A stretch of 64,000 nt of DNA from Byssochlamys sp. IMV 00236. Its lineage: Eukaryota; Ascomycota; Eurotiomycetes; Eurotiales; Thermoascaceae. Below are positions 48,001 to 60,069 of the stretch, one piece after another. Position 1 is the stretch's first letter, and the number at the start of each line of letters is the position of its first letter. The translations under genes were made by a program, and so were the position numbers. Below the pieces are notes generated by a model. It did not search any database, was not told the origin of the DNA, and was given only the letters and a program-made list of their open reading frames with translations. The stretch covers positions 297,743-361,742 of the forward strand of contig MSJH02000666.1 of the NCBI GenBank assembly GCA_001931875.2, read 5' to 3'.

Positions 48001-50298
48001 GAAGCGCCAAAGAAGAAAGCGAAAACGACCGACAAAGATAGTGCTCCCTCGACTGGGACTTCGGTGGAGCCGGCCCCCAAGAAGAAACCGGCCCCTGAGA
48101 AAGTACCGGAGCCCCCGCAAATCGTGCCCGATCCCCCCAAGGCCAAGACCCTGCCCTGTGCCATCTGTAACAAGATGGATCCCATGGGCGACCAGCATCT
48201 GTCCTGCCGGGATTGTCGTCTTACCGTGCATCGCGGCTGCTATGGAGTCAGCCCTACACGAAACTGTACGAAATGGTTTTGCGATATGTGCTTGAACGAC
48301 AGAAATCCTATGATTTCGACGTCATATGAATGTGTCCTTTGCCCAGTTACATGGACCGAACATGAGCTGATGGAACCGCCCAAGTCGACGCACAAGAAAA
48401 AGACGGACAGGGAGCGAGAAAAGGAGCGACTGGAGAAGGAGATGGTCGCTGAGGCAATCAAGCTCTATAGACAGAGGCAAGAGGCAGTCGGGAAGCCAAT
48501 TGGTCCCAGAGAACCGTTGAAGAGAACCGCAGGAAATAACTGGGTCCATGTGATGTGCGCCGTCTGGAATCCGGAGATCAAATTCGGCAACGCGAAGGAA
48601 CTGGAACCTGCAGAGGGCTTTGGATTGATCCCAGCTGACAGATATAGAGAAGTCTGCAGGATCTGCAAGACGAACAAGGGAGCCTGCGTACCTTGTCAGT
48701 TCCCTGGTTGCAATGCTCAGTTCCATGTTGGCTGTGCCTTCCAAAACGAATACACGTTCGGATTCGACGTGACGCCTGTGAAGAGCTCTCGGAAGGATTC
48801 CATCAACACCATCAAACTGGGCGAAGAGGTGGGATCTGCTACCGCTGGTATCTGGTGTCCTGGCCATGCATTGCAGACTGTAGTGCATGAAATGAGCGAG
48901 CCAACAGATCAAGAAAACATGAATGCTCTGCAGCTGTTTGCGCAGACCTACAAGCAGGCCGATCTGACTCTGACGGGAACTGTGCGCAAGGCGGCGCATG
49001 TACAGCAGTCGGTTGGTGCTTCTACGCAGAATGGCACAACGCCAGGAAATCGTCGGGCGTCGACTGCCAATGGCACAGTAGTGTCTCTTCAAAAGGATGG
49101 TAGCAAGAGTTCGCGGACTTCCCCAGAAGAGGCACCGGACGAGATGGCCATCGATTCTGAGGGGCATACGGTGTCGCACCCTCCTGCGGCAGCAGAGGCA
49201 GACAAAAAATGCTTCCGTTGCTCTACAAGTGTCAGTCCAAGGTGGTGGCCCGTGGAAAACACGTTACGAGGAACCGTGGGCAGAAACGGTACACCCTTGA
49301 TGAATGGAGTCACCCTGAGTGAACCGGGAGACGCGAGATATCCAAGCGCAAACTCGGCCAGCCCTTCATTCCATACTCCTAGCCTCTCCCAGAGCTCGCT
49401 TCCTAGACTCAATGGAGACTTCAGTACACCGGACAAGCCTGTTGGTACACCAAATGATGTTCATCGGGCGCCTGCGCAGTCGAGCGCTGTGTCCTATGAA
49501 TGCCACAAATGCCACATTAAAAAGCCTGTGGTCCAGTCTTCCCCAGAGCTTCGACCATCTCCTTTCTCCTCCCAGGGAGCGCCAGTTCTTCCTGCTCCGC
49601 GACTTGCAGAATATCCCCCGGTTTACGGCCAGCAGTCGCATCACCTCCAGCAGGGCGTACTCCCCCGGCCTATAGGTGCAAGTCCCCATAGCGCGTACCC
49701 TGGATATGAACAACGACCGAGCGAATATGGAGATCCCAATCTTCGTAACGGGATTCCCCCGAGCGGATCGCAACCCAACGGCCTGTCTGGCTATCACGCC
49801 CCGCCTCCGCAGCACATCAACGGTTATGCCGCACCTCCTCATCACGCACCTCCTCCTCCCCCGCCGCCGCCGCATTATGCCAACGGCGTGCCGCCACCAC
49901 CCCCTCCTCATGCCTATCCGCCGCCGCATCAGAGCCCGTATGGCCCGGTTGCTGTGCCCTCGCCTCGTCCGGTCCATGCTCCAGGACCACGTCCATATGG
50001 AGCTTCTGCCTCTCCGCCGGATGTGCACGCGACCATGGTGCGCCACTCTCCTCAGCACTCCCTGAGCGGTGGCCCTCCGCGAATGTACTCTGTCGATCGT
50101 GTCCTGAGCGCACCAGCCCACTCGCCATCACTGCGGGGCAGTGTTGATCCTCAGCTGCCCAGCACCCCAGGCAAGCCCGAGGACCAGGCGAACGCCCAAG
50201 CGAGACCAACAAGCAGTAGTCGGTATGCCGGCGCCAACGGAACGAGCACTGCATCGGGAGCGAGCGCAAGCCCGTCCTTAAAGAACCTTCTTTCATAA
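45027..50298 (+). CDS. sntB: SntB/Snt2 chromatin reader (BAH, PHD, SANT)
   Basis: Nuclear multi-domain chromatin protein; Aspergillus SntB is a known global regulator of development and secondary metabolism, and yeast Snt2 works with Ecm5-Rpd3. Exons 45027-45810 and 45908-50298, 1724 aa. Order: disordered Ser/Ala/Asn-rich N-terminus (1-240); BAH domain from about 262 (DHVYLICEPPGEPYYLARIM); PHD1 about 410-462 (CKRCNGY, CAVCKSTYHMYC); SANT about 734-785 (LRPEEVKVFEQGVAKYG); GATA-like finger about 837-905 (CKFCNARNSRQWRRAP, CLQCAVVWRKYG); PHD2 about 1009-1060 (CAICNKMDP, CHRGC-like VHRGCYG); and an extended PHD about 1130-1260 (CRICKTNKGACVPC, FHVGCAF). Then comes a split Cys-pair motif (CFRC ... 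CHKC) and a Pro/His-rich tail. The intron 45811-45907 holds a 20-N gap. Head-to-head with the helicase gene. Confidence 0.95.
45825..45844. other. Assembly gap of 20 N inside the sntB intron
   Basis: Twenty Ns flanked by CCCC and CCCCC. Both intron ends (donor GTTCGT at 45811, acceptor TTTTAG at 45902-45907) are present, so the coding sequence is unaffected. The true intron length is unknown, and the gap probably marks a C homopolymer or polymorphic tract. Confidence 0.95.
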
Positions 50299-51714
50299 TC
50301 GATCGATACGAGTTGTGTCTAAGAAACGGCAGTTCCGAGACAATGAGACGATGGCCTTTATCAAAAAATGATCTCCATGTACGATACCTGCGCTATGTTC
50401 ATTTTTTCTTCTTTTTTCTTTGATTTTTATTTGCTTTCGTCTTATGCACAAGAGGGGGGTGGCATGATAATGGGGTTTGGGATAATGTTCGGAGAGGCTT
50501 TGTCTCACGAAGCGCTGTTTTCTTTTTCTTCTTATTCTTTGTTTTCGTATTCCTCTAGCCGACAGAGCGATTTTTATCCAACGCCACTGCGTGCACTATT
50601 TTTGTGATGTCCTATACCACTGATTTGTTTCTAAAATCCCTTTGTGAAATGAATGGCCCCAATGAAGGAGATCCATGATAAAAAATTTTACTCCTTATAA
50701 CATCACACCAGTAGTGTAGTAGTAGTGATAGTAGTAGCAGCAGCAGCGGCAGCAATACCATTCGAGATATTACATACAAGACCACACCTATTTATCCTCG
50801 TCTTTTTTCCGAGGTTTATGCTTGGCATATTAAGTTACTTAGAGTGGTCAGTGCATAAAAGAATACAGTTCAGATAAACACCATTAACAAGCAGCAGGGT
50901 TGATTGTTCGAAGCTTATATCATAGATCCCTAAGATGGTATAACTAACAGTTTCTTGCTTCCAGGCCCGCTTTTACAAATTCGATAGTCATATAGTTCTA
51001 CGCAATGTAAGATATGTATATATATATATATTCTCATATCGTATAACACACTCTATTTATCAGCACACAAAGCAAGCACCCGGTAATCTGTCAATCATCC
51101 GTTTTATGGCAGATTCTTTGAATCCTGATTATAGGACAGAACCTACTAACTAAATTACTAGATTACTAGGGATCTAGGATCTAGATGTTTTGTATGCTAA
51201 AGAGAAATATAGGATTAAATTTCCCCTAGATCTAGAAGAAAATAAGCAAGCAAGTAAGCAAGTAAGCAAGTAAGCAAGTAATTCAAGTTGTTCAGATCAG
51301 ATCATGCTTCCGTGCTAGAGGATTTTAATTATTTTTTCTGTTAGAATTGCTTTGTATAATCTACCGTGTACTGGTAGCAAATAATATACTAGGTTATGTT
51401 ATGTAATGTAGTTATTCTCTATATAATATAATATAAAACCACGTCGGGGGCGGAAGTAGTTAGTCGTTTTTTCCCCCCTTGGGATTGATGCATTCCCCTC
51501 AATTTGCTTGCGGATGGATTACATGGTAGAGATTTTTTTTTGGGATGGATTCGGGGGTCTAGTAAGTGTCAGGGTGAGATCATGATCGTATCGTAGTTAT
51601 CGTATCGTTGACTCGATTACTATTGAATTAAGGTATATGATTTTCTTCTTTTACTCTTATTTTATTTTATTTTTTATTTTTCTTCTTCCTTGCTTTCTTC
51701 TATGTGATGAAACG
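50299..51714. other. Intergenic: sntB 3' end to F-box gene
   Basis: 1.4 kb, AT-rich, between two plus-strand genes. Contains GTAGTA/CAGCAG runs near 50705-50755, a TATATATA stretch near 51017-51030 and a CAAGTAAG array at 51251-51281. No gene seen. Confidence 0.6.
51251..51281. repeat. Tandem octamer (CAAGTAAG) x 4
   Basis: Three full copies and a nearly complete fourth, in the spacer before the second F-box gene. Confidence 0.8.
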
Positions 51715-52926
51715 ATGGCCCGTCTTGAAGATCTCCCCTATGAGCTCCTGTTCATGATAGTGGACCATCTCGACCACTACGGCTGTGTAGTTCTACATTC
51801 CCTATCCAAGAAATTCTCCTTCATCCACCCACGCATCGGCACTCGCGCTTACTTCGATGGGAGTACCGGTGATGAGCGCGTGCTCAAAAAGCTGCAGGAT
51901 ATACACAACTCTGTTGACGGAACTGGTGGTATATACCCCAAGGGTAAACCACCAGCGGAGTTCGTGTTTGATCTCACGGGGCTTCCTCTCACTGGGCCTC
52001 ATTGGGAGATAATCAGCGACGTTGTGACGATCATGGAACTTATAGCATGCAAAAGTCCCTTACAGAAGGTTCGCATCGTCGGTTCTTGGGAACAGGCCCG
52101 GGAGCTCTTGGAAATGTTCAGGAAAGTGAAAGAAGAAGAACATGGCATCCAGAACTGCTCACTGATAATCGCACCTGGAAATGAGGGTTATAAGCGCAAC
52201 GGTTCCAAGATAACGTACCTCTGGGCTGTATATCGCAATATGCGGATCCTGCATATCGCAGGCATCACCGGCATCAAGAAAATATCATTAAATCCTTGTG
52301 CCGGATCCCGTTTCGATTCTCGTTTATTCGATCCTCTTGCCTTTGGCTCTCATCGTCTCCGGGAGCTGTACATTGGATGCGATCACGGCAAGAAAAATGC
52401 GTCGAATATGCACGAGTGTATTACGAAAAAAGCGGAACTTGGTCGTGAGGTGGAATTACCATATATGTTACGGAAACTGGTAGTGTCCTGTGGAGCGATT
52501 TGGTATTCAAGGATCCTCGAATTAACCCGAAGGGAGTGCTTGCGAAAATTGACTCTACTAAACGTTAACATCCGAAAAAGAGCACCTTATTCTGGGAGAG
52601 AGGCAAAGGAAAACATTCCAAGCTCCCGTCCGCAGGAAGCCCTAGACGGGGACAGGAGAGGAGTGGCGAAACTATGGGGTCTACCCCGACAATGGAGCGT
52701 GTGGCAGAAATTTGCAGACGAGTTCGAGCGTCCGAGTTTGCCCAGTCATACGGCCGATTATCGGGGACGAATTTTGGTTGTTGGCATGCCTATGGTGAAC
52801 GGAAGACGGGTTACAGTGGACGACTCTGCTTTGCAGACGGTGACAGCATTGTCCACAGCAGAGACCAAAAAGCTGATGTTGAATATAAACGCGGAAAAGT
52901 ACCGGGATTGGATCAACTGTGGATGA
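51715..52926 (+). CDS. F-box-like protein, intronless
   Basis: 403 aa if translation starts at MARLEDLPYELLFMIVDHL, which is an F-box opening directly at the N-terminus (residues 4-40). This suggests a Skp1-binding adaptor of an SCF ubiquitin ligase. Downstream, segments such as IKKISLNPCAG, LRELYIGCDHGKK and LRKLTLLNVNIRK resemble degenerate leucine-rich repeats, seen in fungal F-box/LRR proteins; I count them as suggestive only. An in-frame ATG at 51637 would add 26 residues, mostly Phe/Leu/Ile from a T-rich leader. That mimics a membrane anchor but is better explained as untranslated DNA. Target unknown. Confidence 0.75.
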   Translation: MARLEDLPYELLFMIVDHLDHYGCVVLHSLSKKFSFIHPRIGTRAYFDGSTGDERVLKKLQDIHNSVDGTGGIYPKGKPPAEFVFDLTGLPLTGPHWEIISDVVTIMELIACKSPLQKVRIVGSWEQARELLEMFRKVKEEEHGIQNCSLIIAPGNEGYKRNGSKITYLWAVYRNMRILHIAGITGIKKISLNPCAGSRFDSRLFDPLAFGSHRLRELYIGCDHGKKNASNMHECITKKAELGREVELPYMLRKLVVSCGAIWYSRILELTRRECLRKLTLLNVNIRKRAPYSGREAKENIPSSRPQEALDGDRRGVAKLWGLPRQWSVWQKFADEFERPSLPSHTADYRGRILVVGMPMVNGRRVTVDDSALQTVTALSTAETKKLMLNINAEKYRDWINCG

Positions 52927-55700
52927 TCTAAAGTGAAAAAGAAAGGGATGCCCAAAGTCCGTCCTAGTCTAGACATCTCTTCCTGGTGAATATAATAATA
53001 CTATTTTATCACGGCGTTATCCTGTGGTCAGTCAAACCCATCGAGAGCCAATTATACTTGCCAGACGATAACAGTAGATAGCCCCCGGATATGACTACCG
53101 TCGAAAACAAAGAAGAGATAAAGAAGATCAATTAGCGCGGACCCATACATCGACCATAAACATCTGAGCTGATGATGTTTACGAGTAGATGTTACCCCAT
53201 ATCGGACCAAGTACTGAAATGGGTATGGTCTGTTTTTTCAGTTAGATATTGCTGCAAGCCAAAAACATGTAGAGTACACGGCAGACGGGACCCTATCGGC
53301 TCGCTGCCCGGGTTTGAAAAAACAATAGGGCTTCGAGAAGCCGATGTTTCTGCAAGGCATTATTATTGTATTGTGGCTGTCATGGGTAACGCTGAATTAT
53401 GATTTCGCGTGCAGAATAATAATAATACTGGTGCCCTTGACAGTTTAGTTTTATGAGAGAACACCTTCGCACCTCGCCAATCGGTTTGCTCCGATGAACT
53501 TCGGATCAACTGTGACGGTAGTAACGTGCATCGGGGCTTTCGTAAATGTGTTCTTGGACCGTGAGCGGGGCAAAAAACGGGCCAGCCATCACGAATAATG
53601 AGTAATGAGAATACCACATCAACAAGGGACTCGTGCTCTAGGCTGCGAGCAGAATCCCTCAGAGTCGACGATCGGTAACCCCTCATTGACTGGTCGACGT
53701 CGAACGGGCAGGTTGGGGGCGCTTTATTGGTCGATGGGCGGAACGGCGTAAATGTCACCGGTACGGCGAATCCTAGCAGCAGGATGGCCCAGCAAGGGGG
53801 CCAAAAAGTGATGGATAGAGGCGTCGCTTAACCTTTATGACGCTGAGCGGTTGACAGAGTTGGAGGTGCGATATTCATTCATCGTCTCTCCAGCAGTTTT
53901 TTGTCGGCATTTCGCCACCGCACCGTCGGGGGAGCGACTGTGGGCGGGGATAGGCTGATCGATCGCACGGGGGATCTACCAGGCCACGCTGCGGTCCGCG
54001 ATGCAGGAGAACGGTAGTACAGACCCTGGAGGTGTTGTTGCTGGCGAGCCTCGACGAGCGTAGTGAGCAGAGGGGGAAACCGATCAGCCAAGTCGATCCT
54101 CCAGTCGGGGCTGACGACATCGGCACTCGCTTCTGCGCGATGAACAACAACGATCGCCCATCGCGGTCGATGACGAGCGTTGTGTCTGTGTATCGGTGGT
54201 TCGCAGCTTATCGGCTCGTGCCCCGCTGGCAACAGGGCCGCCACGTCCCGTCTGTGGTCATCTCATCCATTTTCCTTCGTCTCCTTCAGCCGCCAAAGGG
54301 CCAGCCTGGTTTTAGGGGGCTTCTCTAGAGTACCCCCGCTGAAACATGCAACCACCAGGCGATAACCTTGACACGAGCTGGGTGCTGGTCCCCATCGCGA
54401 TCTGGGCTGACGGAACTATTGTTCGCTGGGCACCACAGCCGGCCGACGGCTTCTAGAAAAGATGACTAGCAAAGCCACGGCTAAGACTGGCGCTACTCCA
54501 CTCGCGACTCACTTATCGCCCGGATCGGCGTCCAAGTGAACACGCATGTGTCGTCCTCTCCGTAGAATTCTCCGTAGAAAGCAGGGCCAGGGCAAGCCCG
54601 CGGTTGACAGAGGCTGCCGGCCGGCCAGATCGTCTCGCAAGATGCTGACTCGCTGACCCGTCGGCGAAGACAAGGAAAGCCTGGATATCCCATCCAAAAG
54701 GCTCGACGAGTCTTCTCCGTGCCAGCCCCAGTGGCTCCTCTGGTTCGGCCAACCACAGACACCTTCCAGAAGGCCAGCAGAAGCCTGCCGCAAGACCGTG
54801 CCGCCTCGCCCAAGGGTCTGCTAAGCCTTACTCTCCCTCTCTCGCTCCATCTCGTTCTCCCCCATCTCCACATTCGCATTTCCTCTGTAGTCCCTCCTTC
54901 TCTTCCTTTGTTTCTGCACCTTCCGCAGCCCTTCTATCTTCTTTCCAGGACCGCCGTGCGTGTGCGCGATACTCGCCCGAACATCAATTCCGCAACGTGA
55001 CCCCCTTTTCGCCCGTAAGGCTGTTCGATTCTGGCCCCCTTGTTCCTCCCGAAGCATTCCTGTCTTGCCGGTCACCACCGCTGCTCACGCCATGACTCCT
55101 TGAGAGTCTTCCAGTTCATCTACCATCTTCTTCGACTGCCGGCCGAGTCTTTCCCGCGGATCCTGGATGTTTCGCGCAGTCATTCTTTTCCCTATCTGTC
55201 GGGTAACGTGTGTGACGTTGGCACTGCGATCCCGTTGACATTCTTTTTCAATTCCGGCGAGGAATCGCTCGACCAAATACTGGAGTCCAACACGAGTCTC
55301 CGGAAGACAGGCCTGCGTCCTACACCCGAGCATTGCCGTGGCACCTGGCCTTTCTGCGAAGAGTACGGAGTCCGAGTGTTTGACAGGATACGCGCGACTC
55401 CTGTGTCATCACCGACGTCGTCTCGTGAGTTTGTGGGGGTGGAAACTTTCATAGGAGTCAGGCGGCAAACACATTGTGCGTCCTGAGTATATCATCAATC
55501 ACTTGCCGCCAGTGTGCGCGTTCTGTGTCCGAATTTCCTCCAATCTCCCTCGAACCCGCAGATCACCGATATCCTTGTACCTTTGGGTCTCCCTGGGACT
55601 GTATGGGCATACCGGTGGCCGAATCAAGTCCTTTCCGACATTCTGACACGGACAGTTGAGGACATCCCTCCTTGGGTTCTCAACTCCGTGAGGCATCATC
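52927..55700. other. 2.8-kb intergenic region / phosphodiesterase leader
   Basis: Between two plus-strand genes. From about 54.7 kb on it is pyrimidine-rich and GC-richer, probably the phosphodiesterase promoter and long 5' leader. Several ATG-started short frames occur before 55701 (one around 55600-55659), which could act as upstream ORFs. ORFs on both strands at 53.3-54.9 kb (up to about 130 codons) overlap each other and carry no known motif. No gene called. Confidence 0.55.
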
Positions 55701-58700
55701 ATGGACCGCGCCGAATGTTGTGCTGTCTACATCGATGACCGCGTTAAAGCCGAGAGATGGGTCAGGCGGAATTCGTCTGACGCCTCTACAGGCTCCGCTG
55801 GTTCATTTATTTTGGCTGATGAGCCGGAGATGCTCCAGTCGAACGTTGAAATGCTACTAGAAATTAGCAAACAGAGTATGTTCCCAGGTTTCTCGAGGGT
55901 TTTAATCGCTGCCCCTTTCTTGAATGTTACATTAGCCGTTCCAGACTGACAACAGTGATTTCCAGTTTATCTGTGCCATTCAGGAAAGTCTTTTGCTAGT
56001 CAATTAGCAACTCTCACTGAACAGTCAGGGAACGACTGTACGCCTATCTTCGCTTTTTTCGATGTCGGCCTTTCTGAAGAACAGGCTTCAGCTCACCGGA
56101 GAACGAGCCTGCAGTTCGGCACGGAATTCCCAGCCGCATCCTCATCTGCGGCCGCTCGTCGTGGCATGAAATATTCCTCCGAATCTGAAGAATCTTACGG
56201 GCTGCAGCTTCTTTTCCATTTGACATCAGATATCCAGGTGCAGGATGGACCGAAGTTAGTTGTTCCTGTTGCAATTCTGCGTCCATCGGACTCAGCATTA
56301 TCTGGGCCGAGATCTGGAAGTTCTCATTTGCCCCTTATTATGCGACCCTTCGCTTCTTCAGGAGAGCCGGCGACTTTCCCGACGGAGCAACAGGGCACTG
56401 AACTGCCAATTTCTGAGTCGAAACAGATTGCCCGTTGTCTAGATGCGGGGGCAGTGGATGTCTTGACGTCCCCGTTGGAAAAGAATAGAGTCCACGGTCT
56501 GGCGGTTCATGCTTATCGTACCCGCAGGGCCGCACAGAAAGAGCTTTCTGGTTTCCTTGCGAATCGTAAGCTTCGAAAGCATTCGTGGGTCGGTGTGCAT
56601 GACCAGCAACCATACGCCTATCTGAGAGAGGCCATGTGAGTGTCTCAACCTTTCGCTACCATTCGTGCCCCTCACTAACACGATGTAAAGGGTGTCAAAG
56701 CTCATGAAAGGAATTTGCGTTCCCGAAGAAGTTATTGATGACTTCCAAGATCGGTAAGTGGCTGCAATATCCACCTTCGGTTAGTTCACGACTGACATTT
56801 GGGGCAGCGAGCTTTATGTCCTCGACGACCGCAAACAATTTGTTGAACGCGAAATAGGAAACTGGTGGTTTTGTGCGCACGACTTCACTGAGGACGAACT
56901 GGTATACGGCGCATGCAAGATGCTTGAGCATGCATTGACCATGCCAGAACTTGAAGAGTGGAAACTCACACCGGGAGAAATCAGGACGTTCCTCCTAGCC
57001 AGCCGAGCCTCCTACAACTCCTTCGTCTTATACCATAACTTCCGTCATGCTATCGACGTCCTACAATCGGTTTTCTTCTTTCTACTCCAGATTGGCGTTT
57101 TGCCGCCGTATGCAATGGATCCGGGTGACGTCCCTACCGTCAGATCGCCCATCGCGTCGATGCTAACACCACTGGATGCTCTCACTCTTCTTATTGCATC
57201 AATCGGCCACGATGTTGGCCATCCCGGTGTGAACAACATCTTCCTTGTCAAATTGAATGCGCCTTTGGCTCAACTCTATAACGACAATTCTGTTCTGGAG
57301 GCTTTCCATTGTGCCGCGTTTTCTCAGATTCTTCGCCGACATTGGCCAGCCGCCTTCAAGGACAGGCAGGTGCGAAAGCTACTCATTAGCTCCATACTGG
57401 CAACTGATATGGGTGTCCATCATAAATTCATGGAGAGCCTCGGTAGCCTGCAGGAGAAATATCATGAGAATGATGACGTGCAGACTTGGAAGCCCCAGGA
57501 TATCGAGAATTACCGGACTCTGCTCTGCGGTCTTCTGATCAAGTGCGCTGATATCAGTAACGTCGTGAGTAGTCTGAATGTCTCAAGGAGTGTAACAAAG
57601 CTTGCTAACAAAACCGTTCCAGGCCCGACCGTGGCGAGTTGCAGAAAAATGGACAAACATACTTCAAGAGGAATTCGCGAACCAAGGCGAGATGGAGAAG
57701 GAGGTCGGGATGGAAACGGCCCTATTTGGAGGTCCCCCAGAGCTGGGAAATATCCTCAAGCTCGCCACAGGACAGATCGGCTTTATGTCCATATTTGCCT
57801 TGCCCCTCTTCGAGGGTGTCGCGGATCTCATGTCACAAATGTTATTTGCATCGCAGCAAATTCGGACTAACCAATCCATTTGGCAGAGTCTTGCAGACCG
57901 GGAGAAACGTAAATCTCAGCAGTCAGGAGGTCGTGTTGAGATAACTCGTTCTCCACGCTCCAGGAGTCCTGTTGTGCCAGCGCGCGAACGCTCCGGCGAT
58001 TCAGTGCCCTTTTCGACGCCCAAAGAGAATGTGCCCACTGACGAGGGTTTGACTTCGCCTGAGGATCGTAATGGCAGCACCATAAGTCAGGTTGATCTGC
58101 CTGAGTCTTCCGGTCCAGTCTTTTCAGTGCCGTCAACTGCCCTGGTTACAGAAAGCCCGCGCCGTCAGTCGTCAGCTTCTGTAAGGACAATGGCTCTTCC
58201 AGCCGAGCCTGGGGGGTCCGATACTCCACAATTCAACCTATGCCCTCAGGTGGATGAATCGGACGGCATGAAGTCGCCCGGGAGCGAATCGTCAGTCCTG
58301 GCTGCTGTTCTCCTAGCAGGCTCATCTCAGAGAGGGCAGGAGGCTCGAAACTCCAGCCTCAACGGTGGATATCCAGAGCAATCAGAGAGTCGACGCTGCT
58401 CGCATCAGAGTCATCGGTCTAATAACCACCATAACCATCTCTCTAAGAATTCGTCGTCTCTGCCATCGAACTCGAACCGCACCAGCTATGCCCGCACACA
58501 GAGTGGTAGTACATATACCAACACGGTGATGACTCCGGTCTCGCCGGCCACGAATGCGACCAGTTTCCTCACGGTAGATAGTGGTGAGGACAAGGACTTC
58601 TCTCCTCACGATGTTTATGACAGCGGCTGCAGCCGACCATCTTCTTCCGATGTGCCAAGCTATGTTCATCGCGACTATGATGGCAATGGGCATCTCGGTC

Positions 58701-58969
58701 CATACAGACACCAGCGGCGACCATCTCATCGTGTTGAGGATGTCAGTAAAGACGACATCAAGACGACTATCGTCCGCAACGGTACCCGCAGTCCTGCTGC
58801 TTCGACTGTGGCCAGCGGTAGTGGGAGGACAGGAGATTCTCACGCAGAGTCTCATGGCAGTGATGGTATGCAGCGGACAGTACCGAGGCGACGGAGCCGT
58901 CTTCGTCTAGCCTTTTGGAGACGCAAAAGTCACCCTTCGCATCCCCAAGAAGTGAGTGGGGAGCTATAG
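55701..58969 (+). CDS. pdeB: 3',5'-cyclic-nucleotide phosphodiesterase (class I)
   Basis: Hydrolyses cAMP to 5'-AMP, damping PKA signalling; corresponds to the high-affinity Pde2/PdeB type. Exons: 55701-55875, 55966-56635, 56691-56753, 56808-57564, 57623-58969, giving 1003 aa. The catalytic HD-type domain spans about 330-690: NWWFCAHDF, YHNFRHAIDVLQ (general-acid and first metal His), SIGHDVGHPGVNN (metal HD), LIKCADISNVARPW (metal Asp) and the QIGFMSIFALPLFE segment with the conserved Gln. The N-terminal 300 residues include YLCHSGKSFASQ and are fungus-specific. The C-terminal 300 residues are Ser/Arg/Asn-rich and probably disordered, with many phosphorylatable sites, ending RRRSRLRLAFWRRKS. 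Each splice keeps phase. The start ATG at 55701 gives the conserved IYIDxRV-like YIDDRVKAERWV. Confidence 0.93.
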
Positions 58970-60069
58970 GAGAACTCGCATTTGTAACAATCTCGTTTTG
59001 ATGATTTTGCACGGTGTTCTTGGAGGCGTCGAGTTATTCTATTTGGTGTTTTGGCTTAACGCCAGGTGAGGCGTGTCGTTACGATGTTGGGTTCCGGTTC
59101 ACAAAAAAAGGTGCATGATCTCACGACCGCATTTGGATTTCGAGGTTCTCTTTTTTCCTGGGTTTTCTAAGTGTAATCTTTTGGGTCTTCTTGGTGGCAA
59201 GCGACGCGAGGATATGGCAGCTGCCCCACTGCGTTCAGTTCTCACCTTTTTTTTATTTTGGTTTTTATTTTGCGGGATGTTCATCATCCTTTTGGCGATT
59301 ATTGCATGATGTGATACCAGTTAGACATGATGAGGTTGTGGCCTTGCGAGTCCCATGGACATGGGCGACGGAGAGTTGGTATCGAGTGAAGTTCTCAATG
59401 CTAAAAAGTGGAAGCCGCCCGCCGCCCTCAGTACGCGCGCACCTCGCGTCTGAGGACGATAGAGGCAACACAGTTGTTCCATGTCTACAATTCACTCGTC
59501 TGTACTTGTCGGGGGGATATCCTCTGTCAATAGTTAGTGTCACATGGCTTCCGTCGTCGCCTGGTTTCACATCATTCTTTTGTTATCTTCTTCCATGCAT
59601 GAGGTCGAGGATCCTGCTATTATGTTAGGTCCTCCTCGATCTATATCTATTATTCATCCTGCCTGTTTGTTTTCTTCTCTTTCTTTTCTGGCTTTGGATG
59701 CTTCTTTTTTTTTCCATGACTTTTCGGGTTATGGATCTTTGTGTACAGATTTCCGCTGCATTTGTACCATGTACATACAGGATATACCAATTTCGATACC
59801 ATCTTCTACCGGCCCATGCCTCTTAACATACTGTTGGTAGTTCGTTCGAGTCGTAGCGTAGATTAGGTCGTTAATTAAGTTTTCTGGACAGGAGCGTGTT
59901 TTTGATCTAGTTCTGACTAGACTCTTGAGGTAAGAGATATAGGTACCTAGTAAATTTACAGAACTCTAATAACGTTAGGCATCTATACGAGCACGACCTC
60001 AAGCAGATAAGCACAATCAATCAATTCCTACAATTCTACAGTGGATCCTCATTTTCTGCGTACACACCA
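58970..60069. other. Intergenic between convergent genes
   Basis: 1.1 kb between the phosphodiesterase stop (+) and the Rdx-protein stop (-). T-rich on the plus strand, consistent with 3' UTR sequence. Small ORFs of up to 145 codons have no motif. No gene seen. Confidence 0.55.

Noticed and set aside
47257..48231. 324-codon open frame on the minus strand
   Set aside because: It lies entirely antisense to the well-supported sntB coding exon and shows no family motif; a composition shadow.
51637..51714. N-terminal hydrophobic extension (membrane anchor) of the second F-box protein
   Set aside because: The Phe/Leu-rich stretch comes from a T-rich leader, and F-box proteins start at the MARLED-like position.
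54493..54879. 128-codon minus-strand frame near the phosphodiesterase leader
   Set aside because: Arg/Gly-rich reading of the antisense of a pyrimidine-rich leader; two other overlapping frames are equally open.
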